A stretch of 64,000 nucleotides of DNA from Arachis hypogaea (GCF_003086295.3 NC_092051.1:66217772-66281771), one strand, 5' to 3'; positions 31,662 to 43,782 are shown, counted from the stretch's first letter. Notes: generated from the letters alone by a model not told the origin. Program-made: numbers and translations.

Positions 31662-34451
31662 ATCACAAAACCTAATCAATAATTATTAAATTTTTTTGGA
31701 GAAAAAATTATAAGGGGTCGCAAAGTGAAGATAACAAGAGTAGAGGAGGAAGGGTGTTATGAAATATAAGGGGCATGGGCTATGAGACGGACTTCATAGC
31801 CTTGTAGTTAGGTTAGGAAATAGTTCCTAATCTTTAGAAGTAATTCTCTAAATATTTTACTAGAAACTCGCTGAAGCAAAACAAATTAAGGAAAACAAAG
31901 AATTTATAGTACATAAATAATAAGTTAAATTGCAACTTCATAACTAATAAAGCAATCAAAGTGGAGCTACACATGAATTAATAGCATAATAATAAAGTGA
32001 AAAAAAAAAAGTATGCATTGTACCTTGCCATGACACGATCAATGTTTTGACAAAATCCACTTGGGAGCTTTAACCAAAAACTTCAATCTATTTGTTACCA
32101 AGTAAAATTCTAAGAGATTAGACTATGATATTATTTACTCTTGATTTATTTTCATAAATTCTAAACTGATATAATTAAAATGTAAGGGGAAAAAAATAAA
32201 AAAACTCAATTCAGGTCGGTAACTTATTTGGAAAATAAAAGCAATCTGATAACAGCCCAAAATTCAAATCCAAAGCATGAGTAACTGAGTAACTAAAAAT
32301 AAAAAGAAGCAATCTTGCTTCTCAAAACTCAATTCAGGTCAGTAGAAGTGAGACGATTTAATGGTAAGTCATGAGCTAATCAAAATATTATCCTGGTAAC
32401 TGGTAAGCCATGAACTTGGCAGCCATTCATGCAAACCACATGGGTCATCCATGCAGCAGCAGACAATGAAATACATTTAGAGAATAGTGAAAAGAATCAG
32501 GATGCTTTAACGTAAATCTTTTCACATGGACCAGTTTGACTATTAAACAACTTATAATTAAGAATAAAAATATTATCATAAATCTCAATAAGTCACGGAT
32601 TTGAAGTTGTTGCGGAGCAGATCCTGTGATATAATATAACCTTGGAAGTTTTAACTTTAAAAAATAAAAGTAAAGTTATGAAAATAGATGGAGGTGGGCA
32701 GAGTGAGACAGTGAGTGATGTGAATTATTATCAAGTGATAGAGTATGATAATAACGTGAAGACTGATATATTAACACATTATTACCATTACCTTAATAAA
32801 TGCTACCAAAATTTTGCCTCCATGTGTTGCTCTGCTCTGTTACTACTTACTACTATTATGTTTTCTAATCAAAGTTATTCTCAAAAGTAATAAACAAACA
32901 AAACTACCACTTAAAAGGGACCAAAATTCATGAGATTTCTCTGAGGCGGCTTTTTTATTATTGATCTGTGCCACTGATGCCCTCAAAACAAGGCAAGTTA
33001 GTACTTATCCCTAACAATATCAATATCTGTGATTTCAGTTTAGATTTCACTGCTCACTGCTACGCTTCAAATTTCTTATTAAAGAGTATATTCAGTTTGC
33101 TTGGAATATTGAACAATCTCAATCAAACTAAAAACTATTTTCTTATCTTATCTATATAGTAAGTTGATGTTATGATACTGAGAAGACAACCAATTGCAGA
33201 GGAAATAAGTGGGTGCTTTATCTGTGAGGGTCCACCTTCAGGGATAAGAGCCCATAGTTCTCATTAGCTCCCCTAATCATTCTATATTCTCACTTCTTGT
33301 CTCCCTCCTCTCTATTTATAATTTTTAGATCATTTTTAAGTTAACAAATTAGCTACAACATTTAACTTCTCTTTGAATAAGATTAAATTGAACTTCTCAA
33401 TTAAGACACAATAATTTTCTAATTTTCAAGTAAATTACTATCAACACAAGACAGTTGTTAGGAATCAAATTAAAGCAACAAGAAAGTATTCATAGAATCA
33501 ATTTTAATATCAACTATCTTATAACCACACTTCTAAACAAAAACCATTTTTTTAAGAAAAAAATTCAGAACGCAAAATATTCCAAATAAAGAGAGAGCTA
33601 AAACAATATTTTTTTCAAGAGCAATCGTCAGACTTAATTACACAACAAAAACCGACGAAATTGTTATATAAAAAAAAAAACTGACGTCACAATTATTTAT
33701 CTTTACTATACTCACTATTATTGAGAGAAGAGACAAGTTAACATCAACATTTTACGCCTGTAAAAACTTATTTGAGATCCTAAAATGATGCAACTCTTGA
33801 ACAACTCAATAAAAAAGATGAATTCATCTTTTACAAGAAACTCAACATAATAGTATAGAATCAATAGAAAAAATGTCGTTGTCCAACCAAAACCCCAGAA
33901 AACACTACAAATCAATTAAATTACGAAACTCAAATTTTATTTTTATGACAATAGATCTCTAAAAAATCACAGTTTCCTTTTAATTAGTTAAAAGTTTGCA
34001 TGTCTTTTAGAACTAGATATGCCTTTTAAGTGCCATTACGGCTCTAACTTCAAACTTCCCAAAAAGCTAACACAGCTAACTCCACTACTTTGACATATCA
34101 AAATCTATTATATATAAAATCTATTTCCGAATTTTGACACTGCTCTACACACAGGATTTTAATTATTCAAGTTTTAAAAAGTGCAAATTGATTTGAATTG
34201 GAGAAATCAGAGGGAAAAAATAAAACGGAAATGCTGGAATGTAATTGAGCTTGTGTATTCCTAATAGAACAAGTAATTGTGGATGGAAAGGGAAGCTTCT
34301 TCATCAATCATCATATACAACAAAGCTTTTCACTCAAAATCCATTCATAATAGACAATAATAACTGAACCAAGAGGTTTAGGTTCCCGTCCTTGCCACGA
34401 AGACCGGGGCCAACAGCGATAACTTTTCCAGAGTTCAACTAAAGCAAGTCA

Positions 34452-34775
34452 CCAAGTCATCAAATGCACTTCAATCAAGCAAGAGTTCCACACAAATTGG
34501 ACGTATTTAATAATAAGAAAACCCGTGTTAAGAACATAACACTAATACTGATTGCACAAAAAAAATTTGAACCAGGGAAGCAATTTTTCCCTCAATGGCA
34601 ATCGCCAAGTCATGAAATGTACTTCGATCAAGAAGCAATGAACACAAAATATACTAAGAAATCGTGTGTTAAAAATACGAAACACTAACACTGATTGCGC
34701 AGGAAACTTTTGAACTAGGAAAACATTTTTGTTTCATCAATGTGGAGCAGAATTCTATAAGAGTAGAGAACGATA
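34452..34775. repeat. Imperfect tandem duplication, about 163 bp period
   Basis: The segment ccaagtcatcaaatgcactt.. to the next ccaagtcatgaaatgtactt.. recurs with drift, including actgattgcacaaaa versus actgattgcgcagga. Confidence 0.7.
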
Positions 34776-35008
34776 AGCAACAAGCGAAAGACAATTATGA
34801 GAATCAAACCCAGAATTAAGACATATAATCAACTTTCACAAGTGTATTTCACAGTTTGGGAACTCTTTCATGGATTACTACTAATTTATAGCATTTGACC
34901 ACAAATTGATCCTACAATCATTCGTTCTTCATCAAATTGGGGTGCAAAAATGTTTGCTATTTTTCTTTAGCCTATACAGTACCTGCGTAAACGGAATGAA
35001 ACCCCAAT

Positions 35009-35125
35009 CCCAAATTCACGAGTTCGATCTCCTGCGCCGCAACAATCCCAAATTCACGAGTTCTGCTGCGCCGCAGCAATAACGGAATGAAACCAGCAAA
35101 TTCTGAGTTCTCCTGCGCCGCAAGA
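35009..35125. repeat. Short GC-richer direct repeats
   Basis: Repeated cccaaattcacgagttc and ctcctgcgccgcaa motifs, near the presumed transposon promoter or first exon. Confidence 0.6.
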
Positions 35126-35249
35126 TTAGCATGCATGTTCATCAATTCACGAATTCAAAGGAAAATGTACCAAACCCCCAAATTGCAACCCAAAAATCAG
35201 AACCCTACCCTCTCAGATTTTAGAAACCAAATGAAGGTGATACATACCT

Positions 35250-35470
35250 TTCTTCACGACGGTGAGCGAATAAAGAGAAGCTTTTAGTCGAGCGCACAGT
35301 CGATCTTCCTGATGTCAGCGCGCAGCGACGAGAACCGGTGATGAAAACGAGTGGCGGCGTGGTGAGAGGTGAGTGATGAAGATGAGTGAGTGGTGGAGAT
35401 GTTGACGCCGTGAGCGGTGACGCCGTGAGGGTTGACGCCGTCAGTGGTCTTCTCTGATTTGGGGGTGATG
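35250..35470 (-). promoter_or_regulatory. GC-rich island, possible CACTA promoter and first exon
   Basis: A CpG-rich patch in an otherwise AT-rich element, with three copies of tgacgccgt(g/c)ag at 35403-35443. A splice donor on the minus strand follows at about 35249. The role is inferred from position only. Confidence 0.4.
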
Positions 35471-35689
35471 AAGGGAGTGTGATTAGCTAGCTAGGGATCG
35501 CGAGTTCAGTGGCCATGTTAATTATTTTGTTTTTATTTGCCTAAGTGTCTATGGCCATGTTATTTTTGTTTTTATTTGCCTAAGTGTGTTATTTTGTTTT
35601 TATTTGCCTAAGTGTCTACTGTACGCGTGCTTGTATATATATTTGGTGAAATATTGTGAAAAAAATTTACTAAGTGTTGACATATTTGA

Positions 35690-35952
35690 CTTGAAATACA
35701 TTAGGCAACACTTTTAAAATGCACCTGAAATATGATAAATAGGCTACACTTTAAAAGTGTTTTCTTTGGTGTAAAAAGTGAACCCATAACTCTTAAGTTA
35801 AGGCTACGCTTTATAAGTGATCTTTATAATATCTAAGGCATCGCTTTTCAAGTGATGCCACAAATGTGATTCCTATTCTCCCACAAAAAGGAAACATGGA
35901 GAAAAGCGTAGCCTATTCCTACTTTTCAAATGTAGTTTAAAAAAAGTGTGGC
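35690..35952. repeat. CACTA right subterminal repeats
   Basis: Mirror of the left end: ggctacactttaaaagtg, ggctacgctttataagtg, aaaagcgtagcc and related motifs. Confidence 0.75.
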
Positions 35953-36090
35953 TGAATGGGTATTTTTCTTGTAGTGGGAGGTAAGGTGAGTGGATGTATG
36001 TGGGGATCTTGTGGGGTCCACAGATCCTGAGGTGTCAAGGAATTGCATTCCTGCACCAATTAGGCATGTAAAATACCTTTGCATGCAATT

Positions 36091-36334
36091 TTGGCGTTTA
36101 AACGCCGAACTGATGCTTGTTCTGGGCGTTCAGCGCCCAGATGCAGCATGTTTCTGGCGTTGAACGCCAGCCAGATGCTTGTTTCTGGCGTTCAGCGCCA
36201 GCTCTTCCTCAGTGTGCATTTCTGGCGTCTGAACACCAGGATGCTGCTTGTTTCTGGCGTTCAATGCCAGATCCATGCTCTGTTCTGGCATTGAACGCCA
36301 GCCAGATGCTCCTTACTGGCGTTTAAACGCCAGT
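36091..36334. repeat. Eight-copy palindrome cluster, CTGGCGTTNAACGCCAG type
   Basis: About eight 16-18 bp inverted repeats spaced 30-37 bp apart, separated by agatgcttgtt-like linkers. Several are perfect (for example actggcgtttaaacgccagt at 36315). Half-sites of the same motif occur in both LTRs of the element. Each could form a small hairpin. Confidence 0.85.
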
Positions 36335-36545
36335 AAGATCCTCCTCCAGGGTGTGATTTTTCTTCTGCTGTTTTTGATTTCGTTTTCAATTTTTATATTT
36401 ATTTTGTGACTTCACATGATCATGAACCTAATAAAATATGAAATAACAATAAAAATAAATTAAAATTAGATAAATAAAAATTGGGTTGCCTCCCAACAAG
36501 CACTTCTTTAATGTCAATAGCTTGACAGTGGGCTCTCATGGAGCC

Positions 36546-38879
36546 TCACAGATGTTCAGAGCATTGTTGAGACTTCCCAACACCAAACTTAGAGTTTGGA
36601 TATGGGAGTTCAACACCAAACTTAGAGTTTGGTTGTGGCCTCCCAACACTAAACTTAGAGTTTGACTGTGGGGGCTCTGGTTGACTCTGTTTTGAGAGAA
36701 GCTTACTGTGCCTCTTTTCCATGTTTACAGAAGGATGTCCTTGAGTTTTAAACTCAAGGGAGTCCTCATTCAATTGAAGGACTAGTTCACCTCTGTTAAC
36801 ATTAATCACAGCTCTTGCTGTGGCTAGGAAGGGTCTTCCAAGGATGATGGATTCATCCTCATCCTTCCCAGTATCTAGGATTATGAAATCAGTAGGGATG
36901 TAAAGGCCTTTAACCTTTACTAATATGTCCTCTACTTGTCCATAAGCCTGTTTTCTGAAATTGTCTGCCATCTCTAATGAGATTTTAGCAGTTTGTACCT
37001 CAAAGATTCCCAGTTTCTCTATTACAGAGAGTGGCATGAGGTTTATTCCTGACCCAAGATCACATAGAGCCTTCTCAAAGGTCATGGTGCCTATGGTACA
37101 AGGTATTAGGAACTTTCCAGGATCCTGTTTCTTCTGAGGCAATCTCAGTTGATCCAATGCATTTAGTTCATTGGTGAACAGAGGAGGTTCATCTCCCCAA
37201 GTCTCATTACCAAATAAATTGGCATTCAGCTTCATGATTGCACCAAGGAACTTGGCAACTTGTTCTTCAGTGACATCCTCATTCACTTCAGAAGAAGAAT
37301 ACTTATTAGAACTCATGAAGGGCATAAGGAGGTTCAATGGAATCTCTATGGTCCCTAGATGAGCCTCAGATTCCTTTGGTTCCTCAAAGGGGAACTCCTT
37401 ATTGATCACTGGACGTCCCAGGAGGTCTTCCTCATTGGGATTCACGTCCTTTTCCTCTCCTGTAGGTTCGGCCATGATGGTTATATCAATGGCCTTGCAC
37501 TCTCCTTTTGGAATTTCTTCTGTATTGCTTGGGAGGGTACTAGGAGGGGTATCAGTGATCTTTTTACTCAGCTGGCCCACTTGTGCTTCCAAATTTCTAA
37601 TGGAGGACCTTGTTTCATTCATGAAACTTACAGTGGCCTTAGATAGATCAGAGACTAAGTTTGCTAAATTAGAGGTATTTTGCTCAGAGTTCTCTGTCTG
37701 TTGTTGAATGGATGATGGAAATGGTTTACTATTGTTAAATCTGTTTTTTCCACCATTATTAAAGCCTTGTTGAGGCTTTTGTTGATCCTTCCATGAGAGA
37801 TTTGGGTGATTTCTCCATGAGGGGTTATAGGTGCTTCCATGAGGTTCACCCATATAATTTACCTCTGCTATTGCAGGGTTTTCAGGATCATAAGCTTCTT
37901 CTTCAGAAGATGCCTCTTGAGTACTGTTGGATGTAGCTTGCATTCCATTCAGACTCTGAGAAATCATATTGACTTGCTGAGTCAATATTTTATTCTGGGC
38001 CAATATGGCATTCAGAGTATCAATTTCAAGAACTCCTTTCTTCTGAGGCGTCCCATTACTCACAGGATTCCTCTCAGAAGTGTACATAAACTAGTTGTTA
38101 GCAACCATGTCAATGAGTTCTTAAGCTTCTGCAGGCATTTTCTTTAGGTGAATGGATCCACCTGCAGAAGTATCCAATGACATCTTAGCTAATTCAGACA
38201 GACTATCATAGAATATATCCAGGATGGTCCATTCTGAAAGCATGTCAGAAGGACACTTTTTGGTTAGTTACTTGTATCTCTCCCAAGCTTCGTAGAGGGA
38301 TTCACCTTCCTTCTATCTGAAGGTTTGAACATCCACTCTAAGCTTGTTCAGCTTTTGAGGAGGAAAGAACTTGGCTAAGAAAGCCGTGACCAGCTTATCC
38401 CAAGAGTTCAGGCTATCTTTGGGTTGAGAGTCCAACCACACTCTAGCTCTGTCTCTTACAGCAAAAGGGAAAAGCATGAGCCTGTAGACTTCAGGATCTA
38501 CTCCATTAGTCTCAACAGTATCACAGATCTGCAAAAATTCAGTTAAGAACTGAAAAGGATCTTCAGATGGAAGTCCATGGAACTTGCAGTTCTGCTGCAT
38601 CAGAGAAACTAATTGAGGTTTCAGCTCAAAATTGTTTGCTCCAATGGTGGGGATGGAGATGCTTCTTCCATGTAAATTGGAATTAGGTGCAATAAAGTCA
38701 CCAAGCATCCTCCTTGCATTATTATTATTTTCGGCTGCCATCTCCTCTTCCTGTTCGAAAATTTCTGTAAGGTTATCTCTGGATTGTTGTATTTTAGCTT
38801 CTCTTAGTTTCCTCTTCAGAGTCCTTTCAGGTTCAGGGTCTGCTTCAACAAGAATGTTCTTATCCTTACTCCTGCTCAT
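36546..38879 (-). pseudogene. gag: gag-protease of Athila-like element, disrupted
   Basis: Reading frame from an ATG at 38879 (MSRSKDKN..). An N-terminal retrotransposon gag domain includes the segment EDPFQFLTEFLQICDT and ARVWLDSQP. Four in-frame stops follow: TAG 38315-38313, TAA 38270-38268, TAA 38123-38121 and TAG 38093-38091. The frame then stays open for 513 codons to 36546. Near 37061 lies CDLGSGINLMPLS, an aspartic-protease active-site loop (Asp at about codon 343 of this open part), and further on IILGRPFLATARA, the flap-proximal motif of retropepsins. No zinc knuckle and no polymerase part follow. In related elements glutamine codons often stand at such positions, so all four stops could be C-to-T changes; that is inference. 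The product would form the virus-like particle; this copy cannot make it in one piece. Confidence 0.85.
36570..36670. repeat. Palindromic CCAAACTTAGAGTTTGG repeats
   Basis: Three copies of a near-perfect 17-bp palindrome (one with ctaaac) lie at the 3' end of the gag-protease frame, where they encode repeated NSKFGV-like peptides. Confidence 0.8.
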
Positions 38880-40727
38880 ATGAAAAAGAGGGAACAGAAA
38901 AATAATAATAATAGGGATCCTTTTTACCCAGGTATAGAGGTTCCCCTGTGTGAGTAAAAGAAGAAAAGAATGTAATGTAAAGAAGGAAAGAAGAGAAAAT
39001 CCGAACACAGATGGAAGAGGGGGTTCGAATTTGGGTGAGATGAAGTGTTAGTAGATTAATAAATAAATAGAAGGCGATGAGAGAGAAAGAGGATTTTCGA
39101 AAATAAAATTTTGAAAAGGGGTTAGTGATTTTCGAAAATTAGGAATGAAAGCAAATTAAAATTAAAAATTGAAACAATTAGTTAATTAAAAAGAATTTTT
39201 GAAAAAAGAGGGAAGAGATTTTCAAAAATTAGAGAGAGAGAGAGTTAGTTAGGTAGTTTTGAAAAAGATAAGAAACAAACAAAAAGTCAATTAGTTAGTT
39301 GAAAAAGATTTGAAAATCAATTTTGAAAAGATAAGAAGATAAGAAGTTAGAAAAGATATTTTAAAATCAAATTTTTAAAAAAGATATGATATGAAGAGAT
39401 ATGATTTTGAAAGAGATAAGATAAAAATATATTTCTGAAAAGATATGATTAAAATTATTTTTGAAAAAGATTTGATTTTTAAAATCACAATTAATGACTT
39501 GATTCACAAGAAATCACAAGATATGATTCTAGAACTTAAAGTTTGAATCTTTCTTAACAAGCAAGTAACAAACTTGAAATTTTTTGAATCAAAACATTAA
39601 TTGTTGATGATATTTTCGAAAATATGATATAAAATTAAGAAAAAGATTTTTGAAAAAAATATTTTTAAAATTTTCAAAAATAAATAAGAGAAATGAAAAA
39701 GATTTGATTTTTGAAAAAGATAAGATTTTTAAATTGAAAATTTGATTTGACTCATAAAAACAACTAGATTTTAAAAATTTTTGAAAAAGTCAATCCAAAT
39801 TTTCAAAATTTATGAGTGAAAAAGGGAAAGATATTTTTTTTATTTTTGAATTTTTAATGAAGAAAGAGAAAAACATGAAAAAGACTCAATGCATGAGAAT
39901 TTTTTATCAAAACATCTGATGAATGGAAGAACACTATGAATGTCAAGGTGAACACCAAGAACACTTTGAATGTCAAGATGAACACCAAGAACATATTTTT
40001 GAAAAATTTTTGATGCAAAGAAAACATGCAAGACACCAAACTTAGAAATCCTTAATGCTTAGACACTAAGAATTCAAGAATGCATATGAAAAACACCATA
40101 CAACACAAAACAAGACAATATGAAGATCAATCAAGAAGGTTTATCAAGAACAACTTGAAGATCATGAAGAATGCAATGCATGAATGCATTTTTTTAAAAA
40201 AGTGCAAATGGAGATGCAATTGACACCAAACTTACAATTGACTCAAGACTCAAACAAGAAACACAAAATATTTTTGATTTTTATGATTTTATGATTTTTT
40301 TGGATTTTTTTTCGAAAATTAGTGTGAAAAAGAAAAATAAGGATTCCAAAATTTTTAATATGAATTCCAGGAATCTTGTACTCTTAGTCTAAAGCTCCAA
40401 TCTGAGGGTTATGCATGGCTTAATAGCCAGCCAGCTTTAGGATATAAATCAGGCATGCAACAGCTGATATTCCAATTAACTTGCCTCTATGCTGATGGTT
40501 GGAAGCCACTATCCAAAAGAATTAGACATGGCTTTACAGCCAGCCAGGCTTCAACATGCTTCATGAAACACTAGAATTCATTCTTAAAAATTTAGAATAA
40601 TTTTTGAAAATAGATGAGAAATTTTTGAAAGAAATTTTTTTTTTGAAAAATTTTTAAAAATAAAACAAACAGAAAATTACCTAATTTGAGCAACAAGATG
40701 GACCGTCAGTTGTCCAAACTCGAACAA
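38880..40727 (-). other. Retrotransposon leader (no gene)
   Basis: Untranslated region between the PBS and gag. On the + strand much of it is purine-rich, with countless ttttgaaaaagat-like repeats (about 39080-39850), then A-rich sequence. A catggctttacagccagcca-like motif occurs twice (about 40414 and 40527). No coding sequence is seen. Confidence 0.7.
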
Positions 40728-40745
40728 TCCCCGGCAACGGCGCCA
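40728..40745 (-). other. Primer-binding site, tRNA-Asp type
   Basis: The minus strand reads TGGCGCCGTTGCCGGGGA, complementary to the 3' end of plant tRNA-Asp, six bases inside the 5' LTR. This PBS is typical of Athila elements. Confidence 0.85.
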
Positions 40746-40751
40746 AAAACT

Positions 40752-42398
40752 TGGTATGCGAAATTGTTACTCTGAGGTTGTAAAATTTGTTGTTCGTTCT
40801 CACCCTGGCATGGCGCCAATAACTGGTGCACAATACCATGCTCCAAACATAACTTCACAACTTCGCACAACTAACCAGCAAGAGCACTGGGTCGTCCAAG
40901 TAATAAAACCTTACGTGAGTAAGGGTCGATCCCACGGAGATTGTTGGTATGAAGCAAGCTATGGTCATCTTGTAAATCTCAGTCAGGCGGATATCAAATG
41001 GTTATGGAGTTTTCGAATAGTAATAATAAATAAATAGAAAATAAAGATAGAAATACTTATGTAATTCATTGGTGAGAATTTCAGATAAGTGTATAGAGAT
41101 GCTTTCGTTCCTCTGAACCTCTGCTTTCCTGCTGTCTTCATCCAATCCTTCCTACTCCTTTCCGTGGCAAACTTTATGTAAGGGCATCACCATCGTCAAT
41201 GGCTACATCTCATCCTCTCTGTGAAAATGGTCTGATGCGCTGTCACTGCATGGCTAATCATCTGGAGGTTCTCGATCATACTGGAATAGGATTTACTATC
41301 CTTTTGCATCTGTCACTACGCCCAGCACTCGGAATACCACAGAATCCTACTCGGAATACCACAGACAAGGTTTAGACTTTTCGGATTCTCATGAATGCCG
41401 CCATCAATCTAGCTTATACCACGAAGATTCTGATTAAGAGATCCAAGAGATAATCATCCAATCTAAGGTGGAACGGAAGTGGTTGTCAGGCACGCGTTCG
41501 TATGGGAATGATGATGATTGTCACGTTCATCACATTCATATTGAATTGCGAATGAATATCTTAGAAGCGGAATAAGTTTAATTGAATAGAGAAACAGTAG
41601 TACTTTGCATTAATTCGTGAGGAACAGCAGAGCTCCACACCTTAATCTATGGTGTGTAGAAACTCTACCATTGAAAATACATAAGTGATAAGGTCCAGGC
41701 ATGGCCGAATGGCCAGCCCCCAAACGTGATCAATATGATCCAAAGTTGAACTAAAAATCATAAGATGTCTAATACAATAGTAAAAAGTCTTATTTATACT
41801 AAACTAGTTACTAGGGTTTACAGAAGTAAGTAAATGATGTAGAAATCCACTTCCGGGGCCCACTTGGTGTGTGCTTGGGCTGAGCTTGAAGTTTACACGT
41901 GGAGAGGTCATTCTTGGAGTTGAACGCCAGTTTGTAACGTGTTTCTGGCGTTCAACTCTAGTTTGTGACGTGTTTCTGGCGTTTAACTCCAGACTGCAGC
42001 ATAGAACTGGCGTTCAACGCCCTTTTGCGTCGTCTAAACTCAGGCAAAGTATGAACTATTATATATTGCTGGAAAGCCCTGGATATCTACTTTCCAACGC
42101 CGTTGAGAGCATGCCATTTGGAGTTTTGTAGCTCTAGAAAATCCACTTTGAGTGTAGAGAGGTCAGAATCCAACAGCATCAGCAGTCCTTCTTCTACCTT
42201 TGAATCTGATTTTTGCTCAAGTCCCTCAATTTCAGCCAGAAAATACCTGAAATCACAGAAAAACACACAAACTCATAGTAAAGTCCAGAAATGTGAATTT
42301 AACATAAAAACTAATGAAAACATCCCTAAAAGTAACTAGATCCTACTAAAAACATACTAAAAACAATGCCACAAAACGTATAAATTATCCGCTCATCA
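40752..42398 (-). repeat. 5' LTR of the Athila-like element
   Basis: 1647 bp; in minus orientation the element starts here. It matches 20649-22402 throughout. Seven substitutions are seen by eye in the roughly 190 bp next to the CATACCA end. Relative to the other LTR it lacks an 84-bp tandem duplication and has a short rearrangement near 41328-41360, where ctcggaataccacag is doubled. Confidence 0.92.
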
Positions 42399-42410
42399 GT
42401 GTTGCACCTC
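42399..42410 (+). pseudogene. 5S rRNA: 5S rRNA gene, unit 69, 3' remnant
   Basis: Second copy of the target duplication (gtgtt, 42399-42403) followed by the last seven gene bases gcacctc and the T run. Confidence 0.92.
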
Positions 42411-42590
42411 TTTTTTTTTACGTCGTGCTTACTCTCGTTCTTTTAACAACGCTATCCCGAATAGTTTAGCTAAACCGAGCCTTAATGACCTGACTTTCGG
42501 CAGGGTCCTACGAGGCCCGCAGGGCTTCGCAGCTCGACTTACCCTATGTAGCGATACATACTTATGATAATTGTGTGCAAATACATTAAT

Positions 42591-42709
42591 TGGGGTGATC
42601 ATACCAGCACTAATGCACCGAATCTCAACAGAACTCCGTAGTCAAACGTGCTTAGGCGAGAGTAGTACTAGGATGGGTTACCACCAGGGAAGTCCTCGTG
42701 TTGTACCTT
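42591..42709 (+). rRNA. 5S rRNA: 5S rRNA gene, unit 70
   Basis: Start tggggtgatca, caccgaatctcaacag, gtagtcaaacg, ggttaccaccaggg. Confidence 0.85.
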
Positions 42710-42890
42710 TTTTTTTTTTACGTCGTGCTTACCCTCGTTCTTTGAAAGACGCTATCTCTAATAGTTTAGCTATAGCGAGCCTTAATGAACTGATTTTCGG
42801 CAAGCTCCCACGGGCTCTGCATGGCTTCGCCGCTCGACTTACCCTACGTTGCGATACATGCTAACGATAATTGTCTGCACATACTTTAAT

Positions 42891-43009
42891 AGGTGTGATC
42901 AAACCAGCACTTATGCACCGGATTCCACCAGAACTCCGTAGTTAAGCGTGCTTGGGCTAGAGTAGTACTAGGATGGGTGACCCCCTGGGAAGTCTTCGTG
43001 TTGTACCTT
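42891..43009 (+). rRNA. 5S rRNA: 5S rRNA gene, unit 71
   Basis: Variants gatcaaacc, cttatgcaccggattcc and gaccccctggg. First gene of a repeated three-unit block. Confidence 0.87.
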
Positions 43010-43187
43010 TCTTTTTACGTCGTGCTTATCCTCGTTCTTTAAACGTTGCTATCTCTAATAGTTTAGCTATCGTGAGCCTTAATGAACTGATTTTCGCCAA
43101 GCTCCCACGGGCCCTGCAGGGCTTTGCAGTTCGACTTACCCTACGTCGCGAGACATTCTTATGATAATTGTGTGCACATACTTTAAT

Positions 43188-43306
43188 AGATGCGATCATA
43201 CCAGCACTAATGCACCGGATCCAATCAGAACGCCGCAGTTAAGCGTGCTTGGGTGAGAGTGGTACTAAGATTGGTGACCTCCTAGGAAGTCCTCGTGTTG
43301 CACCTC
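43188..43306 (+). rRNA. 5S rRNA: 5S rRNA gene, unit 72
   Basis: Start agatgcgatc, gaacgccgcag, gggtgagagtgg, aagattgg. Confidence 0.87.
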
Positions 43307-43486
43307 TTTTTTTTTACGTCGTGCTTACCCTTGTTCTTTTAACGGCGCTATCCCGAATCGTTTAGCTAAAGCGACCCTTAGTGACCTGACTTTCGGAAGG
43401 GTCCTACGAGGCCCGCAGGGCTTCGCAGCTCGACTTAACCTATGTAGCGAGACATACTTATGATAATTGTGTGGACATACATTAAT

Positions 43487-43605
43487 TGGTGTGATCATAC
43501 TAGCACTAATGCACCGAATCCCAACAGAACTCCGTAGTTAAACGTGCTTAGGCGAGAGTAGTACTAGGATGGGTTACCTCCAGGGAAGTCCTCGTGTTGT
43601 ACTTT
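43487..43605 (+). rRNA. 5S rRNA: 5S rRNA gene, unit 73
   Basis: Class tggtgtgatca, cgaatcccaacag, aaacgtgcttagg, end gtacttt. Confidence 0.86.
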
Positions 43606-43782
43606 TTTTTTATGTCGTGCTTACCCTCATTCTTTAAACGACGCTATCTCTAATAGTTTAGCTATAGCGAGCCTTAATGAACTGATTTTCGGCAAGCTCC
43701 CACGGGCCCTGCGCGGCTTCGCCGCTCGACTTACCCTACGTCGCGATACATGCTTATGATAATTGTATGCACATACTTTAAT

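Larger units (their letters stand above)
31662..35689 (-). other. CACTA 5' region upstream of the transposase
   Basis: About 4 kb without protein-coding signal. The minus strand has a good splice donor (GAAAG/GTATGT) at about 35249 and an acceptor-like TTGATTAG near 31676 just before the transposase ATG, so it may be a leader exon plus a long intron. It contains AT-rich DNA and short repeats listed separately. Short ORFs at 32642, 32968 and 35087 show no family resemblance. Confidence 0.45.
24096..35976 (-). mobile_element. CACTA (En/Spm) DNA transposon, 11.9 kb, degenerate
   Basis: Terminal inverted repeats begin CACTACAAGAAAAA and agree over about 24 bp with one mismatch (24096-24119 and 35953-35976). 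The target duplication is GGA (24093-24095 and 35977-35979). Subterminal regions carry many short repeats of ggctacgctttt and aagtgtagcc. Both internal genes run on the minus strand. The target site is the 3' internal region of the Athila-like element, so the CACTA is the younger insertion. Both genes carry inactivating changes, but the ends look intact, so mobilisation by another element remains possible. Confidence 0.93.
20649..42398 (-). mobile_element. Athila-like Ty3/gypsy LTR retrotransposon, non-autonomous, with nested CACTA
   Basis: Two direct LTRs that read TGATGAGCGG..CATACCA on the minus strand enclose a leader, a gag-protease frame and non-coding DNA. A five-base target duplication GTGTT (20644-20648 and 42399-42403) shows a clean insertion into a 5S gene. 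The primer-binding site matches the 3' end of tRNA-Asp, as known for the Athila/Tat lineage. Without the CACTA insert the internal part is about 6.5 kb. I recognise no reverse transcriptase, RNase H or integrase, so the copy would depend on another element's enzymes. The lineage call rests on the PBS, the gag style and the protease motif. Confidence 0.88.

Noticed and set aside
24096..35976. Host gene captured by the CACTA
   Set aside because: All recognisable exons belong to the two transposon genes; the 5' region shows no host protein similarity.
37359..37707. Plus-strand ORFs of 95-101 codons opposite gag-protease
   Set aside because: They are antisense shadows of the minus-strand frame, with no domain features.
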